From assembly GCF_020148105.1 (NCBI RefSeq), contig NZ_JAHLZE010000031.1, positions 1-34,855 on the forward strand: a stretch of DNA of 34,855 nucleotides, given 5' to 3'. The DNA comes from Methanobrevibacter sp. TMH8 (GTDB lineage Archaea > Methanobacteriota > Methanobacteria > Methanobacteriales > Methanobacteriaceae). The position numbers were made by a program, and so were the translations under genes. This document shows positions 19,229 to 27,899 of the stretch, in pieces; within the stretch, counting starts at the first letter, position 1, and every line of letters starts with the position of its first letter. The notes under the pieces are model-generated. The model searched no databases, was not told where the DNA came from, and worked only from the letters and a program-made list of their open reading frames with translations.

Positions 19229-20096
19229 GATTATCAACCTCAGTTTCAATAATTCTTCCAGAATCAGTATAAGAATTCCAAATATCTTTAACTTTATCTT
19301 CAGATTCTTCATTTACAATAGATACATAAGCAGAACCAGTTCCAGAAAGACCAGCTGCAATTGCACCTGCTTCTAAAGCGTCAATAGCTAATTTTGTATC
19401 GAAACCTAAAGCATTAGAATATAAAATTCCATTTAAGTTTAAAGCAACATAATAATCTTTTTGACAAGCTTTTTCAAATGCCATATCAACTAATGGAGCT
19501 AATAATTTCATTCTTTCCACATCTGAATTTGCAGTCATTGAATCTATGTTTGGCATGTATATTAATAGTTTGTGGTTAGGCATTTCTTCTTTGACTAAAA
19601 TCTTACGATAAATATTATCTGTAACAGTAACTCCACCAAAATAAGATGCAGTAGCATCATCAAATGCACCAGTAATGGTAACACCTGCTTCAAGAGATGA
19701 ATCAATAGCTAAATTAATAATTTCCATGTCATTTAAAGGATTTTTATCAAATTCACTTGAAACAAGTTCACTAACAGCTAGAGTAATGGCATTAGAAAGA
19801 GCACTACTACTTGATAGTCCTGAAGATTTAGGAAGGTTAGTTTTTGTGGAAATTTTTATTCCCATACCTAAAAGATTACTACCTGAAAAATCAATACCAT
19901 AGTAATCAAGAACATTTTTACAACAAAGTTCCATGAGTGTAGTGTCTACATCAATATCAGGATTACATTTAATCCCGAAATCAATAGGTTCTGCCTTAGC
20001 TACAATATCCAAATTAATACCAAAAGCAGACCCACTTCCTGTAGCTATTGCATTAACTATCGTAGCAGAACCTGGAGAACGAACGACTTTTTTCAT
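19209..20096 (-). CDS. aroK: Archaeal shikimate kinase, GHMP superfamily
   Basis: The 295-aa enzyme phosphorylates shikimate in the chorismate pathway. It belongs to the archaeal GHMP-kinase type, unrelated to bacterial AroK. RSPGSATIVNAIATGSGSAFG (1-25) and the ATP-binding loop PKSSGLSSSSAL (89-100) are diagnostic, as is AGLSGTGSAYVSI near the C-terminus. Length fits the family. SD AGGTG lies 5 nt before the ATG. It overlaps chorismate mutase at its 3' end, giving a two-gene aromatic amino acid operon with possible read-through to rps17e. The 231-bp gap to sppA is a divergent promoter region. Confidence 0.96.
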   Translation of the reverse strand: MKKVVRSPGSATIVNAIATGSGSAFGINLDIVAKAEPIDFGIKCNPDIDVDTTLMELCCKNVLDYYGIDFSGSNLLGMGIKISTKTNLPKSSGLSSSSALSNAITLAVSELVSSEFDKNPLNDMEIINLAIDSSLEAGVTITGAFDDATASYFGGVTVTDNIYRKILVKEEMPNHKLLIYMPNIDSMTANSDVERMKLLAPLVDMAFEKACQKDYYVALNLNGILYSNALGFDTKLAIDALEAGAIAAGLSGTGSAYVSIVNEESEDKVKDIWNSYTDSGRIIETEVDNLGTKVI

Positions 20097-20274
20097 TAAA
20101 ACACCTGAAATCTATCTTAATCAAAATATAGAATGAATTAAATCTGTTTACAAACAATTTATCTATATTAATTATATTTGAATTTATTATTATATAAAAA
20201 TTAGGGAATACTTTAAAATTTTATAAAGTTTAGTAAAATATATAAGAATCGCAAAATAAATTTATGATATGATA

Positions 20275-20313
20275 AATAATAAGAGTATATTTAGAATAAT
20301 AAGAGTATATTTA
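20275..20313. repeat. Two perfect 19-nt direct repeats upstream of sppA
   Basis: AATAATAAGAGTATATTTA occurs at 20275-20293 and 20295-20313, period 20, ending 14 bp before the sppA ATG. Each carries a TATATTTA word that could act as a promoter element or operator half. Confidence 0.85.
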
Positions 20314-20327
20314 AATTATGTGATAAA

Positions 20328-21152
20328 ATGGATATAAAGAAAAAATATTTCGGATTGGGAATATTAGGCGGATTTGCATTAATATCTATTATAGTAGCTA
20401 TCATGATTTTTGTTCCATTGATAGCAATGATTTCAGGACCTACTACCGTAGCAGTCATTCCAGTTTATGGTGAAATTGGTTATGGTACAAGTAATGAGAA
20501 TGTCACTGTAGCTAATCCTGATGTATTTAACCAAATGATGGATGATGCTATTAATGACCCAAGTATTGGAGCTATTGTTCTTGATATAAATAGTCCTGGA
20601 GGAAGCCCAGTAGCTGGTGAATCTATGCTTGAAAAAGTTAATAGCTCTACAAAGCCAGTTATAGCTAGAATAAGTGATAGTGGATCTTCAGCAGCTTATA
20701 TGGTAGCTAGTGGTGCAGATGAAATTGTAGCTAGCCCTTCTTCATGGGTAGGAAGTATTGGAGTTATATTAACCTTAAGTGACTTATCTGAATACTACAA
20801 AAAAGAAGGTATAGACATGTATTCCATAACTGGTGGAAAATATAAAGATATGGGATCAGATTATAGGAATTTAACTTCTGAAGAAAGAAATATGCTTCAA
20901 ACAATGATTAATGAAGAATATGATTATTTCATAAAACTTGTAGCTAAAAATAGAAACTTAAGTTATGAATATGTTAAAAAAATAGCTGAAGGACGACCAT
21001 ATACTGGTCAACAGGGTTTAAATGTTAGTTTAGTTGATTACTTAGGTGGAAAAGATTATGCTATTCAATTAGCTGCAAATAAATCCCATATGACTAATTA
21101 TCAAATCTATGATTATGGCAATAGTGGATTATTTGGATTTAACTATATTTAA
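20328..21152 (+). CDS. sppA: Signal peptide peptidase SppA-like protease (S49)
   Basis: The 274-aa membrane-anchored serine protease is thought to degrade cleaved signal peptides outside the membrane. One N-terminal helix (about 8-36) anchors it. VAVIPVYGEIG and IVLDINSPGGSP (83-94) are family blocks. By eye alignment the Ser-Lys dyad is Ser121 (SGSSAAYMVA) and Lys173 (GGKYKDMGS). GRPYTGQQGLNVSLVDYLGG is the usual C-terminal block. It is the single-domain (about 36 kDa-type or smaller) form. GTGAT ends 3 nt before the ATG. It is transcribed away from aroK, with a tandem 20-bp repeat just upstream and a terminator hairpin about 60 bp downstream. Confidence 0.95.
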   Translation: MDIKKKYFGLGILGGFALISIIVAIMIFVPLIAMISGPTTVAVIPVYGEIGYGTSNENVTVANPDVFNQMMDDAINDPSIGAIVLDINSPGGSPVAGESMLEKVNSSTKPVIARISDSGSSAAYMVASGADEIVASPSSWVGSIGVILTLSDLSEYYKKEGIDMYSITGGKYKDMGSDYRNLTSEERNMLQTMINEEYDYFIKLVAKNRNLSYEYVKKIAEGRPYTGQQGLNVSLVDYLGGKDYAIQLAANKSHMTNYQIYDYGNSGLFGFNYI

Positions 21153-21213
21153 TTATATTCATATATTTCTACATACCATATGAATAAATTATACACTAAA
21201 TATGTTGGAAGAG

Positions 21214-21248
21214 ATCCTTTTTAAAGGATTTCTACTTTTTTATTATTT
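21214..21248 (+). terminator. Terminator after sppA
   Basis: ATCCTTT (21214-21220) pairs with AAAGGAT (21223-21229), followed by TTCTACTTTTTTATTATTTTT. It lies between the converging sppA and hel308 genes. The stem plus T-run resembles a bacterial intrinsic terminator. Confidence 0.6.
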
Positions 21249-21288
21249 TTAGCTTATTTATTTTATATATTATAATTTTCTGAATAAT

Positions 21289-23367
21289 TTAGCTATCAAA
21301 ATTTTCTGAAAATATTTTTATATTTTTAGCTAATTTTGGACCTACACCCTCAACTTTTTGTAACTGTTTTTCTGAAAATGGTCTGAGATCTTCTCCAAAT
21401 GCATCAACCAAAGCTCTAGCCCTTTTTCTTCCTAAACGTTTCACACCTAAAACTAATGGAATTAAATCTTCTTTAACACCATAATACAATCTAGCTGAAA
21501 GATAATCTAAATCTTTTGAAAAATTATACTTTCCAAGTGTTTCAAATATATTTTTAAGGAATTTAACAAGTAAAGATGCTTCATATGCTGAACGTCTTGT
21601 AGATGCTGAATACACATTATAAGCATTTTCAATTTCATACTCATTTCTTTCATCTATCCATTCTAGCAAAGCTACTGTTGTAGCTTCTGGGTTCCCAACA
21701 TTAACAGCAAAAAGCCCTTTTTGAGACATCATTTCTCGCACAGGATCTTTACTTTTTCTAGTTTTAAACGAAATTAAAGGTAAATCTGGACTAGAGGATA
21801 GATGATAAATTAATTGATTTATATCAATTTCATCAATTTGAGTTGCATATTCTTTTAATTTAACAGCCGTTTCTACAGCATAATTGGATTTAGCTATTAA
21901 ATTACCAAGAGGAGTAGCATTTAACCCACTAGGAGTAGCTTGAATGATTCCATTTAGAAGTAAAAATTCTAAAGCAGACTCAATTTCAAATTTCAAGGAA
22001 TCATCTGCAAAAAGAGCCATTGATGGATTATTATTCATTTGATATCCATAAAAAGTCATTTTAAAGAAATTTTGGATTTCTTCAGGGTTTTTTGATAAGT
22101 TTGAAGCTATTTGAGCTATAATTTGCTTATATATTGCATCTTTATTTTCAATAAGTTTAGAATTAGTAGCTTCAACTTCACCATGTAAATATCTATCTTG
22201 AAGATCATAAGCTTCATCTAAAGATTTAGCTATAAGATAAGAAAACCCAACATCATCATATTGTGGCCTTCCAGCTCTTCCAGACATTTGTTCATAATCG
22301 AAAACAGGGATAGATTGTGGGCCTTGTGAAGTCCAACGAGTGTAATCACGAATTATTACAGACCTTGAAGGTAAATTAACACCATACATCAAACTTGGAG
22401 TAGCTGCAATCATAAGAAGATTCCCTGCCCTGAATTCATCTTCAATAATCTCTTTTTGTTCATTAAAAAGACCAGCATGGTGAAAAACAGCTCCATTTTC
22501 AGCAGATTCTGCTAATTTTAAACAAGTGGAAGTAGGCCTTGAACCTTTTTTCTTTGGAACATCAAGAATAGCTTCAGCTACTTCTTTAAATTTCTTTTTT
22601 TGATCAGGAGTGACTTTTCGTTTTATTTTTCCAGCAACATAGCTAGCTAAACTTTCTGTGTAAAGTCGAGTTGAAACAAAACTAAGAGCTTGAGAATTAT
22701 CTTCAATAGCTTTTTCTACAATTTTTACAACTACTTCATTTTTATTACTAGTATTAAACATTTCAGTATTCAATACTTCTTTATTTAATGGAACTGGACG
22801 ATAATCATGTTCAACCACTTTAGCCTCTAACCAGCCTTCAATTTCTCCCATATTCTGAAGTGTAGCTGATAATGCAACAATTCTAAGATTTGGATTGATT
22901 ATTTTAGCTCTAGTTATTGCACATTCAAGAGTTGGCCCTCTTGAGTATTCACCAATCATATGAAACTCATCAAGAATGATTGTATCTACATCACGAAGAG
23001 CATCCCATGAAAAACGAGTAAGGGCATCAAAAGATTCAAAAACCATAACCGATAAATCAGAAGAATTTGGATGTTTGCCTACTTTAATTCCATGATCTTC
23101 AAATTTTTTAAATTCTTTAATTTTTTCATTTTGAATTGAAATTAATGGAGCTGCATAAACAGCTTTACCCCCTTTAAGTACTGCCTTTAGAGCTGCCATT
23201 ACTCCAAGAACAGTTTTTCCACTAGCTGTAGGAATAGTTATCACATAATTTTCTCTGTTTTCCAAATATCCAGCATCAATAACATGTTTTTGAGCAGGAT
23301 TAAATTCTTCAATATAAGGATAAGAATCATTTATTATTTTTTTTATTTCTTTAGGAAGAGTTTCCAT
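21289..23367 (-). CDS. hel308: ATP-dependent DNA helicase Hel308
   Basis: The 692-aa Ski2-like superfamily 2 helicase unwinds stalled replication forks 3' to 5'. Motif I is IPTASGKT (45-52), motif II DEFH (133-136) in place of the commoner DExH forms, motif III SATL, and motif VI QMSGRAGRPQYDD. The C-terminus has helix-hairpin-helix-like RLGRKRARALVDAFG and KVEGVGPKLAKNI. Length matches archaeal Hel308. A TTG at 23385 would add six residues, but METLPKEIKK starting at the ATG is the natural N-terminus; SD is weak for both. It follows moaC by 29 bp, so it is probably co-transcribed and coupled. The same moaC-hel308 pair is, as I recall, present in M. thermautotrophicus. Confidence 0.95.
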   Translation of the reverse strand: METLPKEIKKIINDSYPYIEEFNPAQKHVIDAGYLENRENYVITIPTASGKTVLGVMAALKAVLKGGKAVYAAPLISIQNEKIKEFKKFEDHGIKVGKHPNSSDLSVMVFESFDALTRFSWDALRDVDTIILDEFHMIGEYSRGPTLECAITRAKIINPNLRIVALSATLQNMGEIEGWLEAKVVEHDYRPVPLNKEVLNTEMFNTSNKNEVVVKIVEKAIEDNSQALSFVSTRLYTESLASYVAGKIKRKVTPDQKKKFKEVAEAILDVPKKKGSRPTSTCLKLAESAENGAVFHHAGLFNEQKEIIEDEFRAGNLLMIAATPSLMYGVNLPSRSVIIRDYTRWTSQGPQSIPVFDYEQMSGRAGRPQYDDVGFSYLIAKSLDEAYDLQDRYLHGEVEATNSKLIENKDAIYKQIIAQIASNLSKNPEEIQNFFKMTFYGYQMNNNPSMALFADDSLKFEIESALEFLLLNGIIQATPSGLNATPLGNLIAKSNYAVETAVKLKEYATQIDEIDINQLIYHLSSSPDLPLISFKTRKSKDPVREMMSQKGLFAVNVGNPEATTVALLEWIDERNEYEIENAYNVYSASTRRSAYEASLLVKFLKNIFETLGKYNFSKDLDYLSARLYYGVKEDLIPLVLGVKRLGRKRARALVDAFGEDLRPFSEKQLQKVEGVGPKLAKNIKIFSENFDS

Positions 23368-23396
23368 AATAATCAAATTTCCCAATAATCAATAAA

Positions 23397-23867
23397 TTAC
23401 AACTTTTCTTTCTTAATAACACAAATATCTGTAATAGTTGTCTCTGGGTATTGGCCATCCTTATCTTTTTCAACAGCTTTTACCATATCCCATATTGTTA
23501 AAAGCCCAATACTAACACCAGTAATAGCTTCCATTTCAACACCAGTTTGTCCTTGTGATTTTACACCAACAGTACACATAATTTCATCATCTTTTACTTC
23601 AAAGTCTACTTCTATACCTGTGATATTTAAAGGATGACAAAGAGGAATCATAGAAGCAGTATTTTTAACCCCTTGTATAGCAGCTATTTGTGCTGTGGTT
23701 AAAACATTCCCCTTTTTAATCTCTTGATTTTCTATCATAGATATGGTTTTTTCTTGAAGCTTTATTTTTCCACAAGCTATGGCTTTTCTTCTTTGAGGTA
23801 TTTTTTCACCAACTTCAACCATGCGAACTCCTTTTTCAGTTAAGTGTGTAAATTCTTCATTTGACAT
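23397..23867 (-). CDS. moaC: Cyclic pyranopterin monophosphate synthase MoaC
   Basis: The 156-aa enzyme makes cyclic pyranopterin monophosphate, the first stable intermediate of molybdopterin (here probably tungsto/molybdopterin for formylmethanofuran dehydrogenase). SMIPLCHPL (72-80), QTGVEMEA (107-114) and WDMVKAVEKD (126-135) contain the family's conserved residues, including Asp127 and Lys130. Length is standard. GGATTGAT lies 4 nt before the ATG. It is the first gene of a probable operon with hel308, an odd functional pairing that nevertheless seems conserved in the order. Confidence 0.97.
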   Translation of the reverse strand: MSNEEFTHLTEKGVRMVEVGEKIPQRRKAIACGKIKLQEKTISMIENQEIKKGNVLTTAQIAAIQGVKNTASMIPLCHPLNITGIEVDFEVKDDEIMCTVGVKSQGQTGVEMEAITGVSIGLLTIWDMVKAVEKDKDGQYPETTITDICVIKKEKL

Positions 23868-24173
23868 TTAATCAATCCATTATTTTTACAATCTTTTTTA
23901 AAAAATATTTATGAAATACTTAAAATAATATTATGACATCATAATACTTTTTATAATAAAATTTAACATAATACTCAAGAATTTTATGATATATGACAAA
24001 TTTAACCATAATTTTTTAGTGATTCTATTATTTAATACTATTTATGTTATATTTATTACTTATGTTATTTATAATTTTCTTTCAATTTTAAATCAATAAT
24101 ATTCAATATAATTCAACATATTCCATCTAATATCTAAATTATAAAATTTTTATTTCATTAATAATTATTTTAA
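23868..24173. other. Spacer upstream of moaC
   Basis: 306 bp of AT-rich sequence. It should contain the moaC-hel308 promoter. An AATAATT/AATTATT stem (24160-24182) touches the glycosyltransferase stop. No ORF or RNA gene is seen. Confidence 0.5.
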
Positions 24174-25313
24174 TCAATTATTATTCTTTTCAATGCTTAT
24201 CTCATCATAATAAGGAATGTCCACTTCTGCAAAATCCATAGCACGATTTCTTGCATTTGATTGGAATTTTTTTCTCAAATCATCATCCAATAATATTGAA
24301 TCAATAGCATTAGCTAGTCCAATAGAATCAGTTGGTTCAACAAGCAAACCAACATCAGAAGTTATAATTTCTTTTATTCCTCCTACATTGCTACCAATTA
24401 CAGGTTTTCCACAAGCTAAAGCTTCAATTAAAACTAAACCAAAGCTTTCTGAATAAGAAGGAAGAATCAAAATATCTGAACTTCTAATTATATTAGCTAC
24501 ATCATTTCTTGGACCTGTGAAAATAACATCATCAATTCCTTCATCTTTGACTTTTTCCTTTAAATTTGTTAAAAGAGGACCTCCCCCTACTACAACAAGG
24601 ACACAATCAGACTTTAATTGTTTTTTTGCCTCAAGTATTTTAGCTACATTCTTTCTTTTAATTATATTTCCAACAAATAAAATTATTTGTTTAGTTTCAG
24701 GAATATTAAACTCATCTTTAAAATTATCAGGATTTTCAAGGACACTAGGGCAAAATTCATCAATATCAACAGTATTCCAATTTAATCGAACCTTATTTTC
24801 AATACCATCAATACCAGTTTTCAGTATTTCTTCTTTTAAAGCTTCACTAACAGCTAAAACTACATCAGCTCTTTTAAGTACAAACTTAATAACTGGTTGC
24901 ATAAATTTATGTTGATGATAAAGGCAAAACATATCAGAACCATGAGAAGTTACATAAACCTTTTTCTTTGTGAATATTCCAGCTAAAACAGCTATAAGTC
25001 CAGCAGGATAAATATAATGACCATGGATAATATCAATATTCTCTTTTTTAATAAGACTAATTAGCTGAAAAGTTCCAAATAATACATAGAATAAACTTCT
25101 AAGACCTGTGATATTTGGACCTTTAGTTCCAATAACTTTAATCCCATTGTAATCCATATAATCAAAGTTGGATTCATTTTTTATGTCTTTGTGAGGATAA
25201 GTAATTACATAAACTTCTTCACCATTTTTAACTAGTTCTTTAGCTAAACTGTGAATATGAACTCCAACACCACCTATATGAGGAGGAAACTGACCAACCA
25301 TAGCTATTTTCAT
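24174..25313 (-). CDS. Glycosyltransferase family 4 (GT-B fold)
   Basis: The 379-aa enzyme is a retaining GT4-type sugar transferase. The N-terminal half has MVGQFPPHIGGVGVHIHSLAKEL and the acceptor-side IIHGHYIYPAG. The C-terminal donor-binding half has ILFVGNIIKRKN, the GPRNDV loop, and the SESFGLVLIEALACGKPVIGSNVGG block with the E-x7-E motif. Likely roles are glycolipid, surface polysaccharide or glycoprotein sugar addition; the substrate cannot be inferred. SD GAGGGAT is 3 nt before the ATG. It is monocistronic, and a 10-bp tandem repeat lies 48-77 bp upstream. Confidence 0.93.
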   Translation of the reverse strand: MKIAMVGQFPPHIGGVGVHIHSLAKELVKNGEEVYVITYPHKDIKNESNFDYMDYNGIKVIGTKGPNITGLRSLFYVLFGTFQLISLIKKENIDIIHGHYIYPAGLIAVLAGIFTKKKVYVTSHGSDMFCLYHQHKFMQPVIKFVLKRADVVLAVSEALKEEILKTGIDGIENKVRLNWNTVDIDEFCPSVLENPDNFKDEFNIPETKQIILFVGNIIKRKNVAKILEAKKQLKSDCVLVVVGGGPLLTNLKEKVKDEGIDDVIFTGPRNDVANIIRSSDILILPSYSESFGLVLIEALACGKPVIGSNVGGIKEIITSDVGLLVEPTDSIGLANAIDSILLDDDLRKKFQSNARNRAMDFAEVDIPYYDEISIEKNNN

Positions 25314-25360
25314 TTTATCCCTCGGAATATATTTTAAATATATCTTTCTTTAACATCTAA

Positions 25361-25390
25361 ATATATTCTAATATATTCTAATATATTCTC
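25361..25390. repeat. Three 10-bp repeats upstream of the glycosyltransferase
   Basis: ATATATTCTA, ATATATTCTA and ATATATTCTC are contiguous, about one helical turn each, 48-77 bp upstream of the gene. They may overlap its TATA element or be simple slippage. Confidence 0.7.
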
Positions 25391-25586
25391 CTATGATATA
25401 TTATAGTTATCTTTAAATAATAATTTTGCAAGGTATTGAAAAGTAATATATCTATTATAATATTTATTATAATTCATTAAATAACTTAATAAAAACTAAA
25501 AATTTATTAAAAATTTAAAAATAGGAAATAAACAAATCATAGTAAGTTATAGCATGATATATTAAATTAAATTGAGTTAAATTAAA

Positions 25587-26759
25587 TTACATTGAATTAA
25601 GTTGATTCCCTTGCATATCTACAAGTATTACTTTAACATTAAGATTAAATCTTTCTAAACAAATTTTTCTAATAGTTAAGCTAATGCTATTTAAAACATC
25701 TTTATCAATATCTTTCTTTTTAAGAATTTCAATCATTTCTTCAGTATTTTTTGATTTGAAAACTGACTCAATAGTTTCTTTATCAGCACCACATAATCCA
25801 GCATGAGTAGCTATTACTTCACGTCTTCCATCAGCTACAGAATGTTTAGTATTAAAAATTCCACTAGCTAGTTTAACAAGTTTTCCAATATGTCCGTAAA
25901 GAATCAGATTATTTATTCCTATTTTATTTGCATAAGAGAGCATAAAACCAACATAATTTCCTGTTTGAATAATCTGCTCTTTTATTGGCATTTCATTGTT
26001 TTTAAGTACTAAATTTTCAAGTGCTAATTTTTCACCTATATTTCCTGGAACAAAAATAAGATCATCTTTTGTATAATTACTTTCCTTAATCATAGCCATA
26101 GCTATATCCATTTGACAAATAAGAGAATCTTTATAAGCTTTAGAAGACATTGCTCTAGCTATTCCAGTAGTTCCAAGAATAGAAATCCCACCAACAATGC
26201 CTAATTTAGGATTCATAGTTTTTTTAGCTATTTTTTCACCATCAGGAACAGAAATAATGACTTTAGCAATTTTTCCATTGGGAACAAGATCATTCAAGTT
26301 TTTTTCTATCATTGTTAAAGGAGTTGGATTTATAGCTGACTTTCCTATAGGAATTTGAAGTCCTGGTTTTGTGACTTTTCCAACACCTATTCCACCTTCA
26401 ATAATAATATTAGATTTAAATCTAGATTTAGATTTATTATTATATTCAGATTTATCTATTAATTCAACAGAAGAAATAATTTTTAAATTAACAGTAACAT
26501 CAGGATCATTGTAAGGATATTTAACCCCAATAGATTCCGCTTTATTTTCACTTAAAAGAGAAGATTTTTCAATTATAACATCAATTTCATCAAAAGGAGT
26601 TGAAATTCTAACAAAATCTATAACTTTTTCTGGATCAAGAATTCTTTCAAGAGCTGCTAAAGATGTAGCTGTAGCTATACTTCCAGTAGTTACTCCAAAA
26701 TCAATTTTTGAATCATTAAGTTTTTGATTCACTAAAGATTTCTTTTGATTATTTATCAT
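25587..26759 (-). CDS. cbiD: Cobalt-precorrin-5B (C1)-methyltransferase CbiD
   Basis: The 390-aa enzyme methylates C1 of cobalt-precorrin-5B in anaerobic cobamide synthesis; methanogens need corrinoid for the Mtr methyltransferase. KIDFGVTTGSIATATSLAAL is the family's N-terminal GxTTGxxA block. GGIGVGKVTKPGLQIPIGKSAINPTPLTMI and IVGGISILGTTGIARAMS are also diagnostic. It is slightly longer than typical. A GTG at 26771 would add MAVF without an SD. The ATG at 26759 is preferred because an eight-codon ORF with its own SD ends exactly on it (ATGA overlap). No other cobalamin gene is adjacent. Confidence 0.93.
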   Translation of the reverse strand: MINNQKKSLVNQKLNDSKIDFGVTTGSIATATSLAALERILDPEKVIDFVRISTPFDEIDVIIEKSSLLSENKAESIGVKYPYNDPDVTVNLKIISSVELIDKSEYNNKSKSRFKSNIIIEGGIGVGKVTKPGLQIPIGKSAINPTPLTMIEKNLNDLVPNGKIAKVIISVPDGEKIAKKTMNPKLGIVGGISILGTTGIARAMSSKAYKDSLICQMDIAMAMIKESNYTKDDLIFVPGNIGEKLALENLVLKNNEMPIKEQIIQTGNYVGFMLSYANKIGINNLILYGHIGKLVKLASGIFNTKHSVADGRREVIATHAGLCGADKETIESVFKSKNTEEMIEILKKKDIDKDVLNSISLTIRKICLERFNLNVKVILVDMQGNQLNSM

Positions 26760-26782
26760 AAAAACAGCCACTTAAATATCAT
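26756..26782 (-). CDS. Possible 8-codon leader ORF coupled to cbiD
   Basis: An ATG at 26782 is preceded by GTGAT with a 6-nt spacer, the same SD form used by sppA and the DUF5654 gene. It encodes MIFKWLFL. Its TGA overlaps the cbiD ATG as ATGA, the classical termination-reinitiation arrangement. It is very short, so chance remains possible. Confidence 0.4.
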   Translation of the reverse strand: MIFKWLFL

Positions 26783-27152
26783 TTTAATATCACAATAATT
26801 TTAGTATATATCTTATTTAAATTAGCTAAATATTATAATTACTAAGTAGTTTATATTGATTGCACTTTTTGTTATAATATTATATGATAATAATATTTAA
26901 AATAATTGAAAATAAATCAAAAATATATCAAAAATAATTAAATAAATAAAAAAACAAGAATCCAAAAAATCAAAAATAGTTAAATAAAAACAAGAATCGA
27001 AAAATAATAAATGAAAAAAAAAAGAATCCAAAAAAAATCAGAAATATATCAAAAATTAATAATCATTTAAGAAACAGCATCTAAATTAAAATTAAAAAAG
27101 CTAAATAAGTGCAATATGACCTAAATAGCTAATAAAATCAATGATTAGAAAT
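26783..27152. other. Spacer between cbiD and the thioredoxin gene
   Basis: About 370 bp. A degenerate A-rich tandem repeat (about 26920-27055) reuses CAAGAATC(C/G)AAAAA and AGAATCCAAAAA words. The rest is plain AT sequence with the cbiD promoter presumably near 26800-26870. Confidence 0.5.
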
Positions 27153-27398
27153 TTAAACTTTTAGTTTAGCCATTAATTCTTCTTTTGTTGGAGCTCCAAC
27201 AAACTCAACAACGCCATTAATAGCTATGGCTGGAACTGCCATTATACCATAATCAACAGCCCTTTGTCTGTCAGTCATTATGTTAACGACTTCTACTTCC
27301 ATTTCAGACCCTATCTCTCTTTTTGCTTCTTCAACAATTTGTTCAGCCATTGGGCAGTAGGGACAACTTGGGGATGTAAATACTTCTACTTTTAACAT
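27153..27398 (-). CDS. Small thioredoxin/glutaredoxin-like protein with CPYC
   Basis: The 81-aa protein is a minimal thioredoxin fold. VFTSPSCPYCPMAEQ carries the active-site CPYC (Cys12, Cys15) near the N-terminus, and MAVPAIAINGVVEFVGAP carries the cis-Pro (Pro56). Size and sequence resemble the small methanogen thioredoxin-like protein Mt0807 of M. thermautotrophicus as I recall it, which has thioredoxin-like redox activity. SD GAGGGT lies 8 nt before the ATG. It is monocistronic. A short AAACT/AGTTT hairpin (27155-27167) begins at the last base of the stop codon. Confidence 0.93.
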   Translation of the reverse strand: MLKVEVFTSPSCPYCPMAEQIVEEAKREIGSEMEVEVVNIMTDRQRAVDYGIMAVPAIAINGVVEFVGAPTKEELMAKLKV

Positions 27399-27868
27399 TT
27401 TTATTACCCTCTATTATTTTTCAAAAAATATTGAATATATTAACAATTTTTCAATTAATATCTTAAATAAATTTATAATTTAATCAATTGTTCATGATAT
27501 TATGTATAATTTAAAGATTCACTATCATATAAACTTTGTTATTAAATACTAACTTTTGCCTATATAACTATAATAACATATGTTTCATATTACTATATGT
27601 TTCTATTAATATTTAAAATTTATGATAATAATAACTAAACTTTAATAAATTAAGAAAAAACAAACTAAAAACAATGAAAAAACTGATAATGAGAAGAAAT
27701 TCTAAAAATAAAGGATATTTAACAAGATTAAAAATAAAAAAATAATATAAAATATTAAAAAATATTAAAAATAATACAAGAATCAAAAAATATTATAAAA
27801 TATTAAAAGTTAATTCTAAATAAAAATAGAAAATAAAAAGAGAAAAAATATAATAAATTAAATTGAAC
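27399..27868. other. AT-rich spacer
   Basis: About 470 bp between the DUF308 gene terminator and the thioredoxin gene. It consists of A-rich words repeated loosely (AAATATTAAAAATA near 27740-27810). No ORF or RNA gene is supported. Confidence 0.5.
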
Positions 27869-27897
27869 GAATAATACTTAAATCTATAAGATTATTC
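27845..27897 (-). terminator. Terminator-like hairpin after the first DUF308 gene
   Basis: GAATAAT (27869-27875) pairs with ATTATTC (27891-27897), with a 15-nt loop, immediately after the stop. A U-rich stretch follows on the minus strand. Confidence 0.4.
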
Positions 27898-27899
27898 AA

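Noticed and set aside
18890-19312. 140-aa chorismate mutase starting at ATG 19312
   Set aside because: The first 28 residues are read out of frame from the conserved end of aroK and look like random hydrophobic sequence; a TTG start with an SD-like site is available.
24217-24915. Plus-strand ORFs opposite the glycosyltransferase
   Set aside because: They are shadow frames over a clear GT4 coding sequence, without SD or recognisable motif.
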